Below are positions 24,501 to 34,712 of a stretch of 64,000 bases of DNA, piece after piece (position 1 is the first letter of the stretch; each line of letters starts with the position of its first letter). A program made the translations under genes and the position numbers. This stretch comes from Enhydrobacter sp. Its GTDB lineage: Bacteria > Pseudomonadota > Alphaproteobacteria > Reyranellales > Reyranellaceae. The notes under the pieces are model-generated. The model was not told the origin of the DNA. It worked only from the letters and a program-made list of their open reading frames with translations, and did not search any database. Where the stretch lies: the NCBI GenBank assembly GCA_025808875.1, contig CP075528.1:2540473-2604472 (forward strand), written 5' to 3'.

Positions 24501-24586
24501 ATTCTTGGCCTCTTGTTGGGCGCCCGGCCAGACTTGCGACCGCCGGTTGGAGGGTGTGGGTCCTTTCCCACTACCGAGTTGCAACA

Positions 24587-24614
24587 AATATAGGCGTCAT
24601 TCGGGTCAAAGCAA
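24587..24614 (-). promoter_or_regulatory. Possible hfq promoter
   Basis: Read on the minus strand, TTGCTT (24614-24609) and TATATT (24592-24587) are 16 nt apart, in the 105-bp gap between the HAD phosphatase gene and hfq. The -10 is a good match and the -35 is moderate. hfq having its own promoter inside the ntr-hfq run is plausible. Confidence 0.35.
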
Positions 24615-25262
24615 TGCCGCCAGTTCATGACAATCGCGTGCGTGAAGACGCGGCGGGAATTCACGTAGCCGATCCGCCAATTGCTCCGCACCGCCGAACA
24701 GCACGGGAAGACACCCGGCCGCGTGGGCACATTGGAGGTCTGCAGGCGTGTCTCCCACCATCCACACGTCGTGGTCGGGGGCAATTCCCGTGCCGGCAAG
24801 TGCCAGATAAATCGGATCGGGGGCCGGTTTGTCACGCTTTGCGTCCTTGGCGCCGACCGACCGTGAAATCCAGCGATCCCAACCGAGATGCGCGACCTCG
24901 GCGCGGAGATTGTCGCCCACCTTGTTGCTGACGACGGCGACGTAGTAGCCGGCGGCGACGCAACGCTCCAGCAACGCGGCCGCCCCTGGCAAGGGCGCGA
25001 GGCGCTCGAGATGGATGCGAAGGAAGGTCTCGTAGAACACCTTTTCGGCCTCGCCTGCCCTCGCGCCGAACAGCGTCGGGAAAATGTCTCTCAGCGACCC
25101 GTGCGCGCGCTGCCTCACCTGCTCCGCTAACCACGGTGTCTGTCCAAGCGCCAGGAACGTATCCCGGTAGCACTCGACGATGGTCGGCCAGGTGTCGACC
25201 AGTGTGTTGTCCCAGTCGAACAGAACCGCCCGTGGCGGCTGCGGCCTGTCCGGCTCCGTCAT
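24606..25262 (-). CDS. HAD-family hydrolase (phosphoglycolate phosphatase-like)
   Basis: Phosphatase of 218 residues with all four HAD motifs: LFDWDNTLVDT (motif I, nucleophile Asp, with DxD variant DWD), VVSNKV (motif II), KPAPDP (motif III Lys) and MVGDTPADLQCA (motif IV). The cap between motifs I and II is helical. The ATG at 25262 overlaps the transaminase stop (ATGA); a longer frame to 25595 lies within the transaminase gene and is spurious. Phosphoglycolate, or another small phosphate ester, is a likely substrate. Confidence 0.9.
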   Translation of the reverse strand: MTEPDRPQPPRAVLFDWDNTLVDTWPTIVECYRDTFLALGQTPWLAEQVRQRAHGSLRDIFPTLFGARAGEAEKVFYETFLRIHLERLAPLPGAAALLERCVAAGYYVAVVSNKVGDNLRAEVAHLGWDRWISRSVGAKDAKRDKPAPDPIYLALAGTGIAPDHDVWMVGDTPADLQCAHAAGCLPVLFGGAEQLADRLREFPPRLHARDCHELAALL

Positions 25263-26122
25263 AAGACGGCCTCGCCCTCCGACGCGAAACGTACATATTC
25301 CTCGCGCAGCCGGCGCGCGGTCGGACCGGGCGCGCCGTTCCCCACGGGACTGCCGTCGATCTTCACGACGGGAGTCACGAACGAAGTGGCGCTGGTGATA
25401 AAGGCCTCTCTTGCCTGCTTGGCTTCGCTCAGGGTGAACGGGCGCTCGACCAGCTTGAGCTGCAAGGCATTGCACAGCGACTTCAGCGTCCCGCGCGTGA
25501 TTCCCGACAGAATGCCGTTGTCGGCCTGCCGGGTCACGAGTTCGCCGTCGGCGGTGACGATCCAGGCATTGGTGGAAGCCCCCTCGGTGACGCATTCCTG
25601 ACCGTCGACGAGCCAGGCCTCGTAGGCTCCGCTTTCGCGCGCCGCCTGCTTGGCCAGCACGTTCGGCAGCAAGGCCACTGTCTTGATGTCGCAGCGTTCC
25701 CAGCGGATATCGCGTTCGCTCTTCACCGCCACACCGGTGCCGGCGTCGGCTTCCGCCCGCTTGGCATTCTTGGTCGTGACGACGAGAGCCGGTCTCACGG
25801 GCTGGGTCGGGAAAGCATGATCGCGCCGCGCCACGCCGCGCGTCACCTGCATGTAGATCAGCCCGTCGCGCAGCCGGTTCCGTCGCATCAATTCACGCAG
25901 GATGAATTGCAGGGCCGCGCGCGGCACGGGCCAGCCGATCCGCAGTTCGCGCAACGACCTGTCCAGCCGGTCGAGATGCGGTCCCTCGTCGATCAACCGG
26001 CCGTCACGTACGCCGACCACCTCGTAGACTCCGTCGGCGAGCTGGTAGCCGCGATCCTCTATGTGCACGCTCGCGAGGCGATGATCGACATAGCGGCCAT
26101 TGACGTAGGCGAAGCGCGCCAT
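25259..26122 (-). CDS. dat: D-amino-acid transaminase / branched-chain aminotransferase family (class IV)
   Basis: Fold-type IV PLP aminotransferase of 287 residues. The opening MARFAYVNGRYVDH and HIEDRGYQLADGVYEVV match D-amino acid transaminase relatives. The PLP lysine is in VALLPNVLAKQAA (around residue 145), and VTEGASTNAWIV supplies the catalytic-loop Glu. The C-terminal SGITRGTL and SATSFVTPVVKIDG are family features. It lies between ntrX and the HAD gene; a transaminase at this point, before hfq, is standard in alphaproteobacteria. Confidence 0.9.
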   Translation of the reverse strand: MARFAYVNGRYVDHRLASVHIEDRGYQLADGVYEVVGVRDGRLIDEGPHLDRLDRSLRELRIGWPVPRAALQFILRELMRRNRLRDGLIYMQVTRGVARRDHAFPTQPVRPALVVTTKNAKRAEADAGTGVAVKSERDIRWERCDIKTVALLPNVLAKQAARESGAYEAWLVDGQECVTEGASTNAWIVTADGELVTRQADNGILSGITRGTLKSLCNALQLKLVERPFTLSEAKQAREAFITSATSFVTPVVKIDGSPVGNGAPGPTARRLREEYVRFASEGEAVL

Positions 26123-26143
26123 GGTTTGCTCTCCCGCTGTCCG

Positions 26144-27556
26144 TTACGCTGCAGGGTCGGAGCCGCCGCGGTCGTCGACGCCGCCGCCGTGAAGCCCCAG
26201 GGACTTGAGCTTGCGATGCAACGCCGAGCGCTCCATGCCGACGAAAGTCGCCGTGCGCGATATGTTTCCGCCGAATCGGGTCACCTGAGCCAGAAGATAC
26301 TCCCGCTCGAACACTTCGCGCGCATCGCGCAAGGGAAGCTGCATGATCTCGCCGCCCTTCTCCCAGCGCAGGACGGATGGCGCATCCTCGCTCACGTCGC
26401 TCGGCAGCATGTCGGCCCGGATCGTGCCGCCGCCGGGCGGCGCCAGGATCAACAGCCGCTCGATGACGTTTCGGAGCTGCCGGACGTTGCCGGGCCAATC
26501 GTGACCCTGCAGGGCCGCCAAGGTGTCCTCGCCGATCGCGCGCGCCATCAATCCGGTGGCGTCGGCTACGCGCCCCAGCAGGTCGGCCGCCAGTTCGGGA
26601 ATGTCCTCACGGCGATCGCTCAGTGCCGGCACCTTGAGGGAAACGACATTGAGCCGGTGAAACAGTTCCTCGCGGAAACGCCCGGCCGATATCTCGTCCT
26701 GGAGGCTTCGAACGGTCGACGCCAGCACCCGCACGTCCACTTCGACGCGGGTCGTGCCGGAATCACGGAAGTACGACTGCTCCTGCAGGACGCGCGCCAG
26801 CTTGCCCTGCAACGGCACCGGCAGATCGCCGACTTCCTTCAGTAACAGCGTTCCGCCGTGCGCCAGTTCGAACGCGCCGGAGACATGCAGTGCCTCGCTG
26901 CCGTTTTCGCCGTCCGTCCCGAACAGCTCCAGTTCCAGCCGCTCCGCCGGCAGCGCCGAACAATTGACCACAATGAACGGCCCGTCGGCGCGCCTGGACC
27001 CCTGATGAATCAGGCGGGCGACGGTTTCCTTGCCCGAGCCAGAGGGACCGGCGATCAACACCCGGCTGCCGGTCGGTGCCACCTTCTCGATCTGGCTGCG
27101 CACACCGCTCGCGCCGGAGGAGGAGCCGACGAAGGCCACCTCCCCGCCTGCCCGCCGGCGAAGCGTGGCGTTCTCGCGCTTGAGGCGGTCGGCCTCGATG
27201 GCGCGGTCGACGACGAGAAGGAGGCGATCCGCCTTGAAGGGCTTCTCGATGAAATCGTAGGCACCGCTCTTGATCGCCGACACGGCGGTGTCGATCGTGC
27301 CATGGCCGCTGATCATGACGACGGGAATCGGCGGCTCTTCCCTGCGGATGACGTCGAGCAGCTGCAGACCGTCCAGTTCGCTGCCCTGCAGCCAGACGTC
27401 GAGAATCACCAGCGCCGGGCGACGCTGCCGGATAGCATCGATGGCCTCGCTGCTGTTGTGCGCACGTCGCGGGGTGTGTCCTTCGTCTTCGAGGATACCC
27501 GCGATCAGCGTGCAGATATCGCGCTCGTCGTCGACGATGAGAATATCGTGGCCCAT
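26144..27556 (-). CDS. ntrX: NtrX-type response regulator with altered ATPase motifs
   Basis: Protein of 470 residues: receiver domain (1-120, phospho-Asp in VILDVWL), sigma54-type AAA+ domain (about 150-370) and a C-terminal FIS-like helix-turn-helix (NISRTATFVGMERSALHRKL). Walker A is intact (GPSGSGKET). The GAFTGA loop that contacts sigma54 is absent; the stretch reads SGAFELAHGG. The Walker B segment is GGTLLLKEVGDL, with Lys where Asp is expected before the Glu. The arginine-rich sensor region (HRLNVVSLKVPAL) is kept. It probably acts as a phosphorylation-controlled DNA-binding protein rather than an ATP-driven sigma54 activator. It follows ntrY with a 32-bp gap. Confidence 0.93.
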   Translation of the reverse strand: MGHDILIVDDERDICTLIAGILEDEGHTPRRAHNSSEAIDAIRQRRPALVILDVWLQGSELDGLQLLDVIRREEPPIPVVMISGHGTIDTAVSAIKSGAYDFIEKPFKADRLLLVVDRAIEADRLKRENATLRRRAGGEVAFVGSSSGASGVRSQIEKVAPTGSRVLIAGPSGSGKETVARLIHQGSRRADGPFIVVNCSALPAERLELELFGTDGENGSEALHVSGAFELAHGGTLLLKEVGDLPVPLQGKLARVLQEQSYFRDSGTTRVEVDVRVLASTVRSLQDEISAGRFREELFHRLNVVSLKVPALSDRREDIPELAADLLGRVADATGLMARAIGEDTLAALQGHDWPGNVRQLRNVIERLLILAPPGGGTIRADMLPSDVSEDAPSVLRWEKGGEIMQLPLRDAREVFEREYLLAQVTRFGGNISRTATFVGMERSALHRKLKSLGLHGGGVDDRGGSDPAA

Positions 27557-27588
27557 TGCTCTTCAAACTGTCCGCATAGGTCAGCGGA

Positions 27589-29829
27589 TCATTGTGCGGC
27601 GGTCGCATGCTGCGACACCGACGCGATCTCCTTCGCGTCGCGCCGGAATACCAGACTGATCCGCGCACCGCCAGCCTCGGCATCCTCCAGCAACAGCCGG
27701 CCGCCATGATCCTCCATGATCTTCTTGACGATCGCGAGGCCGAGGCCCGTCCCCTTGCTCCGCGTCGTCATGTACGGTTCGGTAAGCCGGTCGCGCCCCT
27801 CCTTGGGCAGGCCCCTGCCATTGTCCTCGACCACCACGCTGACCCGCGCGCCGTCGTCGTGGAGAGCGAGAGAAATGCGACCCGGCGGCAACACGGCATC
27901 CCCCTGCTGCTCTCTTCCATCGATCGCCTCAGCGGCATTTTTCAGGATGTTGGTCAGCACCTGGCCGATCTGGCGACGATCGCAGATGAGCGGCACGGCA
28001 TGCTCCGGCAGTTCGGCGTAATAGTGAACCTGCGGATTGCCGCTGCGCTGCAGAAAGAGTGCCTGCTGGCAAAGTTCCTTGGCATCCTCGAGCTGTACCG
28101 TCGGCCGTGGCATCCGGGCGAAGGAGGAGAATTCGTCGACCATGCGTCCGATGTCACCGACCTGGCGGATGATCGTGTCAGTGCACATGGCGAAGGTTTC
28201 GGGATCCTCCTTGACCTGCTTGAGATAGCGCCGCCTCAGACGCTCCGCCGAGAGCTGGATCGGGGTCAGAGGATTCTTGATTTCGTGGGCGATTCGGCGG
28301 GCCACGTCACCCCAGGCCGCCATGCGCTGCGCGGACATCAGATCCGTCACGTCATCGAAGGTGACGACGAAACCGGCGTCCGACGCTGCACTTATGCGCA
28401 CCAGCAGTATCCGCCGGATGCCGCGCTGGACGATCTCGATCTGTCCTTGCGTCACACGGTCCGGCCGCTCCACCGCCTGCGCCGCAAGCGCTGCGATCTC
28501 CGGCATCACCTCCGTCAGTCGCCGCTCCAGCACGCCATCTTCGGGCAGTGCCATCAGGTCGAGCGCCGAACGGTTCGTGCGCGTGACGGTGCCCGCGCTA
28601 TCGACGCTCAGCACGCCGGCCGACACGCCGGCCAGCACCGCATCCGTCAATCTCCGGCGACGGTCGAGCTCGGTGTTCGCCTGAACCAGTTCGCTGCGCT
28701 GCTGCTCGATCTGGCTCGTCATGCGATTGAAGGAGCGCGACAGCTGCCCCAACTCGTCGTCGGGAGGACCTTCCTCGACGCGGGCGGCAAGGTTGCCCGC
28801 CCTGACGCGTTCGGCCGCCGCCATGAGGCCGCCGATCGGCGCGGTGAGACGCGTGGCGAAGACGATCGCCAACCAGACCGCCGCCAGCAGCATCAGAAGC
28901 GCAATGGCGCCGCAGACGACGAAAATGATGAGCTGACTGTCGCGCAGCCGGTCGCCGATCTGAGAATAGAACTGGCCGGCGAATTCGATGCTCTTGATGT
29001 AGTCGACGACCCGCAGATCGACGGCATGTCCCGTGACCAGGAACAGCGGTTCCTCGATGAAGAGCTGCATGACGAAGTAGGCGCCGCGGTCCGATTCGAA
29101 ATTCACCGGTCGGCCCTGATTCACCGCCTGCCACAGGAATTGGGGCGGCGGCACGGGGTTTGCGATCGTCTCGGCATCGGGGGACTTGGCCAACGCCAAC
29201 ACTCCCTTGTCGCCATCGATCACGGCAGCTTCGATGATGGCGCGGCCGGCGATCAGTTGCTCCAGTCGCTTCGCCGTCTCGGGTCCATCGCGCACCCCCT
29301 CGACTCCCGTCTCCTGGAGGGGCGCCGATATGGCGGCGATGTCGCGCAGGATTTCATCCTCGCGTGCGCGGCGCACGGGCTCGCCGATGGCGCGCGCCGC
29401 TTCGAAGGCCGCCTGCGACGGCTTGACCACGAAATCCGAAAGATTGATCACCAGCAGCGACAGGATGATGGTCACGATGAGCGTGGGCGCGATGGTGAAC
29501 ACGCTGCAGACCAGCACAAGACGCATGTGGAGACGGGAGCCAGCCGCGCCTCTGCGACGATCCAGCCAGAGTTGCGTGACGCGAACCGCCAGGACCGATA
29601 CCAGCGTGATGGCGATGACCAGATCGGCGACCAGCAGTCCGGTCATCCAGCCCGACGTGCCGAATGCTGCCGGCATCAGGCCGGCGATCCACGCGTAGGT
29701 CGCCGCGCCCGCGAGCATGGCCAGGGCGGCGAGAGAAATGGCTGCCACGCGGCCGGTAAGGCCCCGTCTCAACGCCGCCACCCTGTCGCCCAAGCGCGAA
29801 ACGCCCAGCGAAGTTGTCACAGATGTCAC
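27589..29829 (-). CDS. ntrY: Nitrogen regulation sensor histidine kinase NtrY
   Basis: Membrane sensor kinase of 746 residues. There are about four transmembrane helices in the N-terminal half (around residues 28-50, 60-88, 103-135 and 300-325), with a periplasmic or extracytoplasmic sensor segment between the last two. HAMP ([22 protein letters not shown]) and PAS domains follow, then the H box [18 protein letters not shown] and HATPase motifs ([30 protein letters not shown]). It is partner to NtrX and can cross-talk with NtrC. The ATG overlaps the ntrC stop (ATGA). Confidence 0.95.
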   Translation of the reverse strand: MTSVTTSLGVSRLGDRVAALRRGLTGRVAAISLAALAMLAGAATYAWIAGLMPAAFGTSGWMTGLLVADLVIAITLVSVLAVRVTQLWLDRRRGAAGSRLHMRLVLVCSVFTIAPTLIVTIILSLLVINLSDFVVKPSQAAFEAARAIGEPVRRAREDEILRDIAAISAPLQETGVEGVRDGPETAKRLEQLIAGRAIIEAAVIDGDKGVLALAKSPDAETIANPVPPPQFLWQAVNQGRPVNFESDRGAYFVMQLFIEEPLFLVTGHAVDLRVVDYIKSIEFAGQFYSQIGDRLRDSQLIIFVVCGAIALLMLLAAVWLAIVFATRLTAPIGGLMAAAERVRAGNLAARVEEGPPDDELGQLSRSFNRMTSQIEQQRSELVQANTELDRRRRLTDAVLAGVSAGVLSVDSAGTVTRTNRSALDLMALPEDGVLERRLTEVMPEIAALAAQAVERPDRVTQGQIEIVQRGIRRILLVRISAASDAGFVVTFDDVTDLMSAQRMAAWGDVARRIAHEIKNPLTPIQLSAERLRRRYLKQVKEDPETFAMCTDTIIRQVGDIGRMVDEFSSFARMPRPTVQLEDAKELCQQALFLQRSGNPQVHYYAELPEHAVPLICDRRQIGQVLTNILKNAAEAIDGREQQGDAVLPPGRISLALHDDGARVSVVVEDNGRGLPKEGRDRLTEPYMTTRSKGTGLGLAIVKKIMEDHGGRLLLEDAEAGGARISLVFRRDAKEIASVSQHATAAQ

Positions 29830-31301
29830 CCGCCTCTGCGGACCTGCGGCGTGCGTACCACGGGGACGTCGAGGTCCTTGATTTTCTTGCGCAACGTATT
29901 GCGATTCAGCCCCAACAGGCGGGCGGCGCGCAACTGATTCCCGCGCGTCGCCCCCAAGGCGAGCGACAGCAGGGGCCTTTCCACCTCCGAAATGACACGA
30001 TCGTACATCCCATCCGGCGGGAGGCGGTCGCCATGTGCGGCGAACAACGCCTGGAGATGGCGGTCCACCGAATCGGCCAGACTGGCGTCGCTCGGCATCC
30101 CGCCCGCTGGAACGTCCGGCTCCGGGGATTGCAAGGCGTCGGCCAACTCGGCTTCGATCGTCTCGACTCCGATCACCTCCTCCGAATAGAGCGCCGACAG
30201 GCGACGCACGAGATTGACGAGCTCTCGCACGTTGCCCGGCCAGCGGTGCTGCTTGAGTCGGCCCATGGCCTCGGGCGAGAGCACCTTGGCAGGCAGCCCG
30301 TCGCTCGTCGCCAGCCGCAGGTAGTGGTTGGCGAGTTCGGGAATGTCGTCGAGCCGTTCGCGCAGTGGCGGCAACCGGATCGGCACCACATTCAGGCGAT
30401 AGAACAAATCCTCGCGAAACAGCCCCTGCTGGATGAGCCGCCGCAGATCGCGATGCGTGGCCGCCACGATCCGGACATTGGCCTTGATCGGCGTGCGGCC
30501 ACCGACCGTCGTGTACTCGCCCTCCTGCAGGACGCGCAGCAGCCGAGTCTGGGCCTCCGGCGGCATGTCGCCGATCTCGTCGAGGAACAGCGTGCCCCCC
30601 GCCGCCTGCTCGAATTTGCCGGCCGAGCGCTGGACGGCACCGGTGAAGGCGCCCCGCTCGTGGCCGAACAGCTCGCTTTCGATCAGCTCCCGCGGAATCG
30701 CCGCCATATTGAGCGCGACGAACGGGCCCTTGCGCCGCTTGCCGTAGTCGTGGAGTGCGCGGGCCACCAGTTCCTTACCGGAGCCCGACTCGCCCGTGAC
30801 CATCACCGTCAGGTCGGTCGACATCAACCGGGCGAGCGCGCGGTAGATTTCCTGCATGGCCGGCGAACGGCCGATCAGCGGCAGCCGCTCGCCGTCCTCC
30901 GGCGGTTCGACCACCCGCGATCCTGACGGCGCCGGCGCCGTCAGGGCGCGATTGACGACCGAGACAAGCTCGTTGAGATCGAACGGCTTGGGCAAGTACT
31001 CGAATGCGCCGCGTTCCGTGGCCCGCACCGCGGTGAGGAGCGTCGATTGGGCGCTCATGACGATGATGCGCAAATCCGGGCGCAGCTTGCGGATGCGCGG
31101 CACCAGATCCAGGCCGTTCTCGTCGGGCATGACGACATCGGTGATGACGAGCTGACCCTCGCCTTCCTGCACCCATTGCCACAAGGTCGCGGCGGCACCG
31201 GTGCTGCGGACCGTGTGTCCCTGCCGACCGAGCGCCTGGTGCAGGACGGTGCGAATGGCGCGGTCGTCGTCGGCGACGAGGATGGTGGCGGCTGAGGTCA
31301 T
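29826..31301 (-). CDS. ntrC: Nitrogen regulation response regulator NtrC
   Basis: Sigma54-dependent activator of 491 residues. The receiver domain has [11 protein letters not shown] (phospho-Asp around 55) and K at KPF. The AAA+ domain has [12 protein letters not shown] (Walker A), the intact GAFTGA loop in [13 protein letters not shown], and [12 protein letters not shown] (Walker B). The C-terminal FIS domain has [20 protein letters not shown]. Together with NtrB it turns on nitrogen-scavenging genes. The ATGA overlaps at both ends show tight coupling with ntrB and ntrY. Its complete motif set contrasts with NtrX in the same operon. Confidence 0.97.
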   Translation of the reverse strand: MTSAATILVADDDRAIRTVLHQALGRQGHTVRSTGAAATLWQWVQEGEGQLVITDVVMPDENGLDLVPRIRKLRPDLRIIVMSAQSTLLTAVRATERGAFEYLPKPFDLNELVSVVNRALTAPAPSGSRVVEPPEDGERLPLIGRSPAMQEIYRALARLMSTDLTVMVTGESGSGKELVARALHDYGKRRKGPFVALNMAAIPRELIESELFGHERGAFTGAVQRSAGKFEQAAGGTLFLDEIGDMPPEAQTRLLRVLQEGEYTTVGGRTPIKANVRIVAATHRDLRRLIQQGLFREDLFYRLNVVPIRLPPLRERLDDIPELANHYLRLATSDGLPAKVLSPEAMGRLKQHRWPGNVRELVNLVRRLSALYSEEVIGVETIEAELADALQSPEPDVPAGGMPSDASLADSVDRHLQALFAAHGDRLPPDGMYDRVISEVERPLLSLALGATRGNQLRAARLLGLNRNTLRKKIKDLDVPVVRTPQVRRGG

Positions 31302-32410
31302 TGGGCGGTCTGGGGCAATTGCAGCGGCAGCATGACTCTGAAAATCGTCCGGCCCGGCGCGCTGTCGAACTCGATGGCGCCGCCGTGGTCGTTGATGATC
31401 TTGGCCACCAAAGCAAGACCCAGGCCGGTTCCGGTCGGCTTGCTGGTCACGAAAGCGTCAAAGAGATGCGCGCGCATCTCGTCCGGAACTCCGCTGCCGT
31501 TGTCACGGACCGAGACCACCAGCGGCAGGTTCACTCTTGCCTGCTGCCCCGGCAGGGCGAGCCGCAGGCCGTGGCGGAACGCCGTCGACAGCTCGATCTC
31601 CCTCTCGGAATCCCCGAGCGCCTCGCACGCGTTCTTCACCAGATTGAGGAAGACCTGGATGAGCTGGTCGCGGTCACCGAAAACCTCCGGAAGCGACGGG
31701 TCGTAACTCTCGACGAAGCGAACCCGCTTGCCGAAGCCGTTCTCGGCGATGCGCCTGACGTGATTGAGGACCTGATGGATGTTGAGCGGGCCGCGCTCGA
31801 CCGGCCGGCCGTCGGCGAAGGCCTCCATGCGATCGACCAGCGCGACGATGCGGTCGGTTTCCTCGCATATCAGGTTGGTCAGCTCGCGCTCCTCGTCCGA
31901 CACCGAATGCTCAAGCAACTGCGCCGCGCCACGGATGCCGGACAGCGGATTCTTGACCTCGTGCGCCAGCATCGCCGCCAGCGCACTGACCGAGCGGGCG
32001 GCGCTGCGATGCGACATTTGCCGGTCGATGTTGCGCGCGATGGACTGCTCGATCAGCGACACCGCCACCAGGCCGTCGCTTTCCACGATCGGCGACAGGC
32101 GAACGGCGCAGAACCGATTGCCGATGCGCGGCGACGCGAGCGTAACACCATTCTCGGCCACGGCGCCGCCACCCGCCATGACCTGCTCGAGCAGGGAAAA
32201 GAGCGGCGTGTCTTCGGGAAAGAACTCGCTCAGGGGATGGCCGACCAGACGGGTGCGGCCGGCACCGAAGAATTGCTCGGCCGACAGGTTCGCGTAGTGC
32301 ACCAGCGCGGCGCTGTCGACGACCAGGATCGCCTCCGACAACGAGTCGAGAATCGCCGTCGGAAACTCCTCGCCCACGTCGTCGGTGCGCTTGAGGGACC
32401 GTATCGCCAT
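31298..32410 (-). CDS. ntrB: Nitrogen regulation histidine kinase NtrB
   Basis: Cytoplasmic kinase/phosphatase of 370 residues. An N-terminal PAS domain (about 15-125; [22 protein letters not shown]) is followed by the H box [22 protein letters not shown] box [12 protein letters not shown], and the G boxes DNGSGVP and GTGLGLALV. It modifies NtrC under control of PII. It sits one base after the dusB stop and overlaps ntrC by 4 bp, in the classic alphaproteobacterial dusB-ntrB-ntrC order. Confidence 0.96.
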   Translation of the reverse strand: MAIRSLKRTDDVGEEFPTAILDSLSEAILVVDSAALVHYANLSAEQFFGAGRTRLVGHPLSEFFPEDTPLFSLLEQVMAGGGAVAENGVTLASPRIGNRFCAVRLSPIVESDGLVAVSLIEQSIARNIDRQMSHRSAARSVSALAAMLAHEVKNPLSGIRGAAQLLEHSVSDEERELTNLICEETDRIVALVDRMEAFADGRPVERGPLNIHQVLNHVRRIAENGFGKRVRFVESYDPSLPEVFGDRDQLIQVFLNLVKNACEALGDSEREIELSTAFRHGLRLALPGQQARVNLPLVVSVRDNGSGVPDEMRAHLFDAFVTSKPTGTGLGLALVAKIINDHGGAIEFDSAPGRTIFRVMLPLQLPQTAQ

Positions 32411-32411
32411 G

Positions 32412-33419
32412 TCAGGCGGCCTGCCTCTCGGCTGCGGGCAGGAAGAACTCCGCGAGCATGCGGCGCACCCTGTCGGCGTCGATCTCGCGATTCACGGCGG
32501 CGCGGAAATCGGCCGATGCCGGCAGGCCCTTCGAATACCAGCCGAGATGCTTGCGCGCCATGCGCACGCCGGTCTCGGTGCCGTAGTGATCCAGCATCGC
32601 CTCGAAATGTTCCCGCACGGCCGCGTATTGTTCCGTGAGCGACGGATTCGCCAGCCGTTCTCCGGTCCGCAGGTAGTGGATGGCCTGCTTCAGGAACCAG
32701 GGCCGCCCATAGGCGCCGCGTCCGATCATGATGCCGTCGGCTCCGGACTGCGCGAGCGCCTGGTCGACGTCGTCGAGCGTCTCGATGTCGCCGTTCACGA
32801 TCACCGGCAGCCCGGTCGCCGCCTTGACCTCCGCCACGAACGCCCAGTCGGCATGTCCGTCGTAGAACTGGCAACGGGTGCGGCCATGGACCGTCAGCAT
32901 CCGGATGCCGCATTGCTCGGCGATGCGCGCCAGGTTCGGTGCATTGCGATTGCTCGCGTCCCAGCCGGTTCGCATCTTCAGCGTGACCGGGAGCTTCACC
33001 GCCTCGACCGTCGCCTCGAGGATCCTCGCGGCGTGCACCTCGTCCCGCATCAGCGAGGAGCCGGCATGGCCGTTCACCACCTTCTTCACCGGGCAGCCGA
33101 AATTGATGTCGATGATGGCGGCGCCGCGATCCTCGTTGAGCCGGGCGGCATCGGCCATCACCTGCGGCTCGCAGCCGGCGAGCTGGACGGCCATCGGGAA
33201 CTCCTCGGGCGAGTTCTTGGCCATCAGCAGCGTCTTGCGATTTTCGCGGACCATGGCCGCCGACGCGATCATCTCCGAGACGACGAGCCCCGCCCCGTCG
33301 CGCTTGACCATTTGCCGGAAAGGCATGTCGGTCACGCCCGACATCGGCGCCAGGATCACGGGATCGTCGATCCGGACGGGGCCGATGTGAATGGGTCGAA
33401 GGCAGGCAGCAGGAGACAT
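32412..33419 (-). CDS. dusB: tRNA-dihydrouridine synthase (DusB type)
   Basis: Flavoenzyme of 335 residues that reduces uridines in the tRNA D-loop. [14 protein letters not shown] is the FMN-binding opening, and [11 protein letters not shown] contains the catalytic Cys with the conserved NxGCP context. LKMRTGWD and the [11 protein letters not shown] segment are tRNA/FMN binding residues. It is the first gene of the ntr run, an arrangement also seen for nifR3/dusB in many alphaproteobacteria. Confidence 0.95.
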   Translation of the reverse strand: MSPAACLRPIHIGPVRIDDPVILAPMSGVTDMPFRQMVKRDGAGLVVSEMIASAAMVRENRKTLLMAKNSPEEFPMAVQLAGCEPQVMADAARLNEDRGAAIIDINFGCPVKKVVNGHAGSSLMRDEVHAARILEATVEAVKLPVTLKMRTGWDASNRNAPNLARIAEQCGIRMLTVHGRTRCQFYDGHADWAFVAEVKAATGLPVIVNGDIETLDDVDQALAQSGADGIMIGRGAYGRPWFLKQAIHYLRTGERLANPSLTEQYAAVREHFEAMLDHYGTETGVRMARKHLGWYSKGLPASADFRAAVNREIDADRVRRMLAEFFLPAAERQAA

Positions 33420-33438
33420 TGTTTAGATTCTGGGCAAC

Positions 33439-33453
33439 TTGTGCAGTGCACAA
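33439..33453. promoter_or_regulatory. 15-bp perfect palindrome in the dusB/ispDF divergent region
   Basis: TTGTGCAGTGCACAA is a perfect inverted repeat with a single central base. It lies 20 bp before the dusB start (minus) and 85 bp before the ispDF start (plus). Half-sites are oriented GTGCA/TGCAC, opposite to the NtrC consensus TGCAC-N-GTGCA, so an NtrC site is not claimed. The symmetry suits a dimeric regulator acting on one or both genes. Confidence 0.5.
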
Positions 33454-33537
33454 TAATTGGGCGAGCAATAGCGGGTCCGGCAGCCCGAGGCAAGCGCTTC
33501 AAGTGCGCCGCCGTTCCACCAATGTTATCAACACCCT

Positions 33538-34710
33538 GTGACTCGTTGCGCTGCCCTCATCGTCGCCGCCGGGCGGGGAAGCCGGTTCGGCGGCCCCCTG
33601 CCGAAGCAGTATGCCCTCCTCCGTGGCGAGCCGGTCCTGCGCCATACGATCCGCGCCCTGAGGGCCGCGGTCGGTATCGCGGACGTTCATGTCGTCATCG
33701 CCACTGGCGATGAGCGGCTGTTCGAGGCAGCCACCGCCGACCTCGGCCTGCCGCCCCCCGTGATCGGCGGTTCGACCCGTCAGCAGTCGGTCCTCAACGG
33801 TTTGCTGAGACTGGCAGACGACCCGCCCGATCTCGTGGCGATCCATGACGCTGCCCGGCCTTTCGTCCGGCCGCAGGACATAGCGGCCTGTCTCGCCGCA
33901 GCGGCAGCGCCGGCGGTCGACGGCGCCGTGCTGGGCGTGCCCGTCGCCGACACCTTGAAGCGCGCATCGCCACAGGGTGCCGTCGTCGCGACGGTGCCCC
34001 GCGTCCACCTCTGGCGAGCCCAGACGCCGCAAATCTTTCGCTTCGGGCCGCTGCTCGACGCCCATCGGCAGGTCGCCCACCTCGCCGGCGACGAGGCCAG
34101 CGCGCTCACCGACGATGCCGCGGTGGCGGAGCATGCCGGGCTGAAGCTTGTCATGGTCGCCGGCAGCGACGACAACCGCAAGATCACGACGGCGGAGGAC
34201 CTGGAGCGGAGCTCGACCATGGAGAGCCGGACGGCATTTGGGTTCGACGTCCACGGCTTCGCGCCGGGCAACACCGTCATGTTGGGTGGCATCGCGATCC
34301 CGCACGATTGTTCACTGGCCGGACACTCCGATGCCGACGTCGCGCTGCATGCCCTGACCGACGCCATTCTCGGCACCATCGGTGCCGGCGACATCGGCCA
34401 GCACTTCCCGCCGTCCGATCCGCAATGGCGGGGCGTCTCGTCGGATCGCTTCCTGCGACACGCCGTCGGCCTCGTCCAGGCGCGCGGCGGCCGCATCGTC
34501 CATCTCGACCTGACCCTCGTCTGCGAGGCGCCGAGGATCGGGCCGCATCGGCCGGCCATGACCGCGCGCATCGCCGCGATCGCAGGAATTGCGCCCGCCC
34601 GCGTGAGTGTCAAGGCGACGACGACCGAGGGCCTGGGCTTCACTGGCCGCCGCGAGGGCATCGCGGCGCAGGCGGTGGCCACCGTCGAACTGCCGAGGAG
34701 CGAGGAGTAG
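33538..34710 (+). CDS. ispDF: Bifunctional IspD/IspF (MEP pathway)
   Basis: Fused enzyme of 390 residues. The N-terminal IspD half (about 1-225) has IVAAGRGSRFG and PKQY for CTP binding and IHDAARPFV. The C-terminal IspF half (about 230-390) begins GFDVHGFAPG, with the zinc ligands DVH and later GHSDADVALHALTDAILG. It makes CDP-methylerythritol and then the cyclodiphosphate for isoprenoid synthesis; the fusion is common in alphaproteobacteria. The start is a GTG with no good Shine-Dalgarno sequence. cinA/pncC follows after 2 bp. Confidence 0.95.
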   Translation: MTRCAALIVAAGRGSRFGGPLPKQYALLRGEPVLRHTIRALRAAVGIADVHVVIATGDERLFEAATADLGLPPPVIGGSTRQQSVLNGLLRLADDPPDLVAIHDAARPFVRPQDIAACLAAAAAPAVDGAVLGVPVADTLKRASPQGAVVATVPRVHLWRAQTPQIFRFGPLLDAHRQVAHLAGDEASALTDDAAVAEHAGLKLVMVAGSDDNRKITTAEDLERSSTMESRTAFGFDVHGFAPGNTVMLGGIAIPHDCSLAGHSDADVALHALTDAILGTIGAGDIGQHFPPSDPQWRGVSSDRFLRHAVGLVQARGGRIVHLDLTLVCEAPRIGPHRPAMTARIAAIAGIAPARVSVKATTTEGLGFTGRREGIAAQAVATVELPRSEE

Positions 34711-34712
34711 CG

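Noticed and set aside
27592..29937. 781-codon open frame on the plus strand
   Set aside because: Antisense to ntrY, which has complete kinase motifs; the plus frame has none.
33439..33453. NtrC binding site
   Set aside because: Half-sites are in the wrong orientation and spacing compared with the NtrC consensus.
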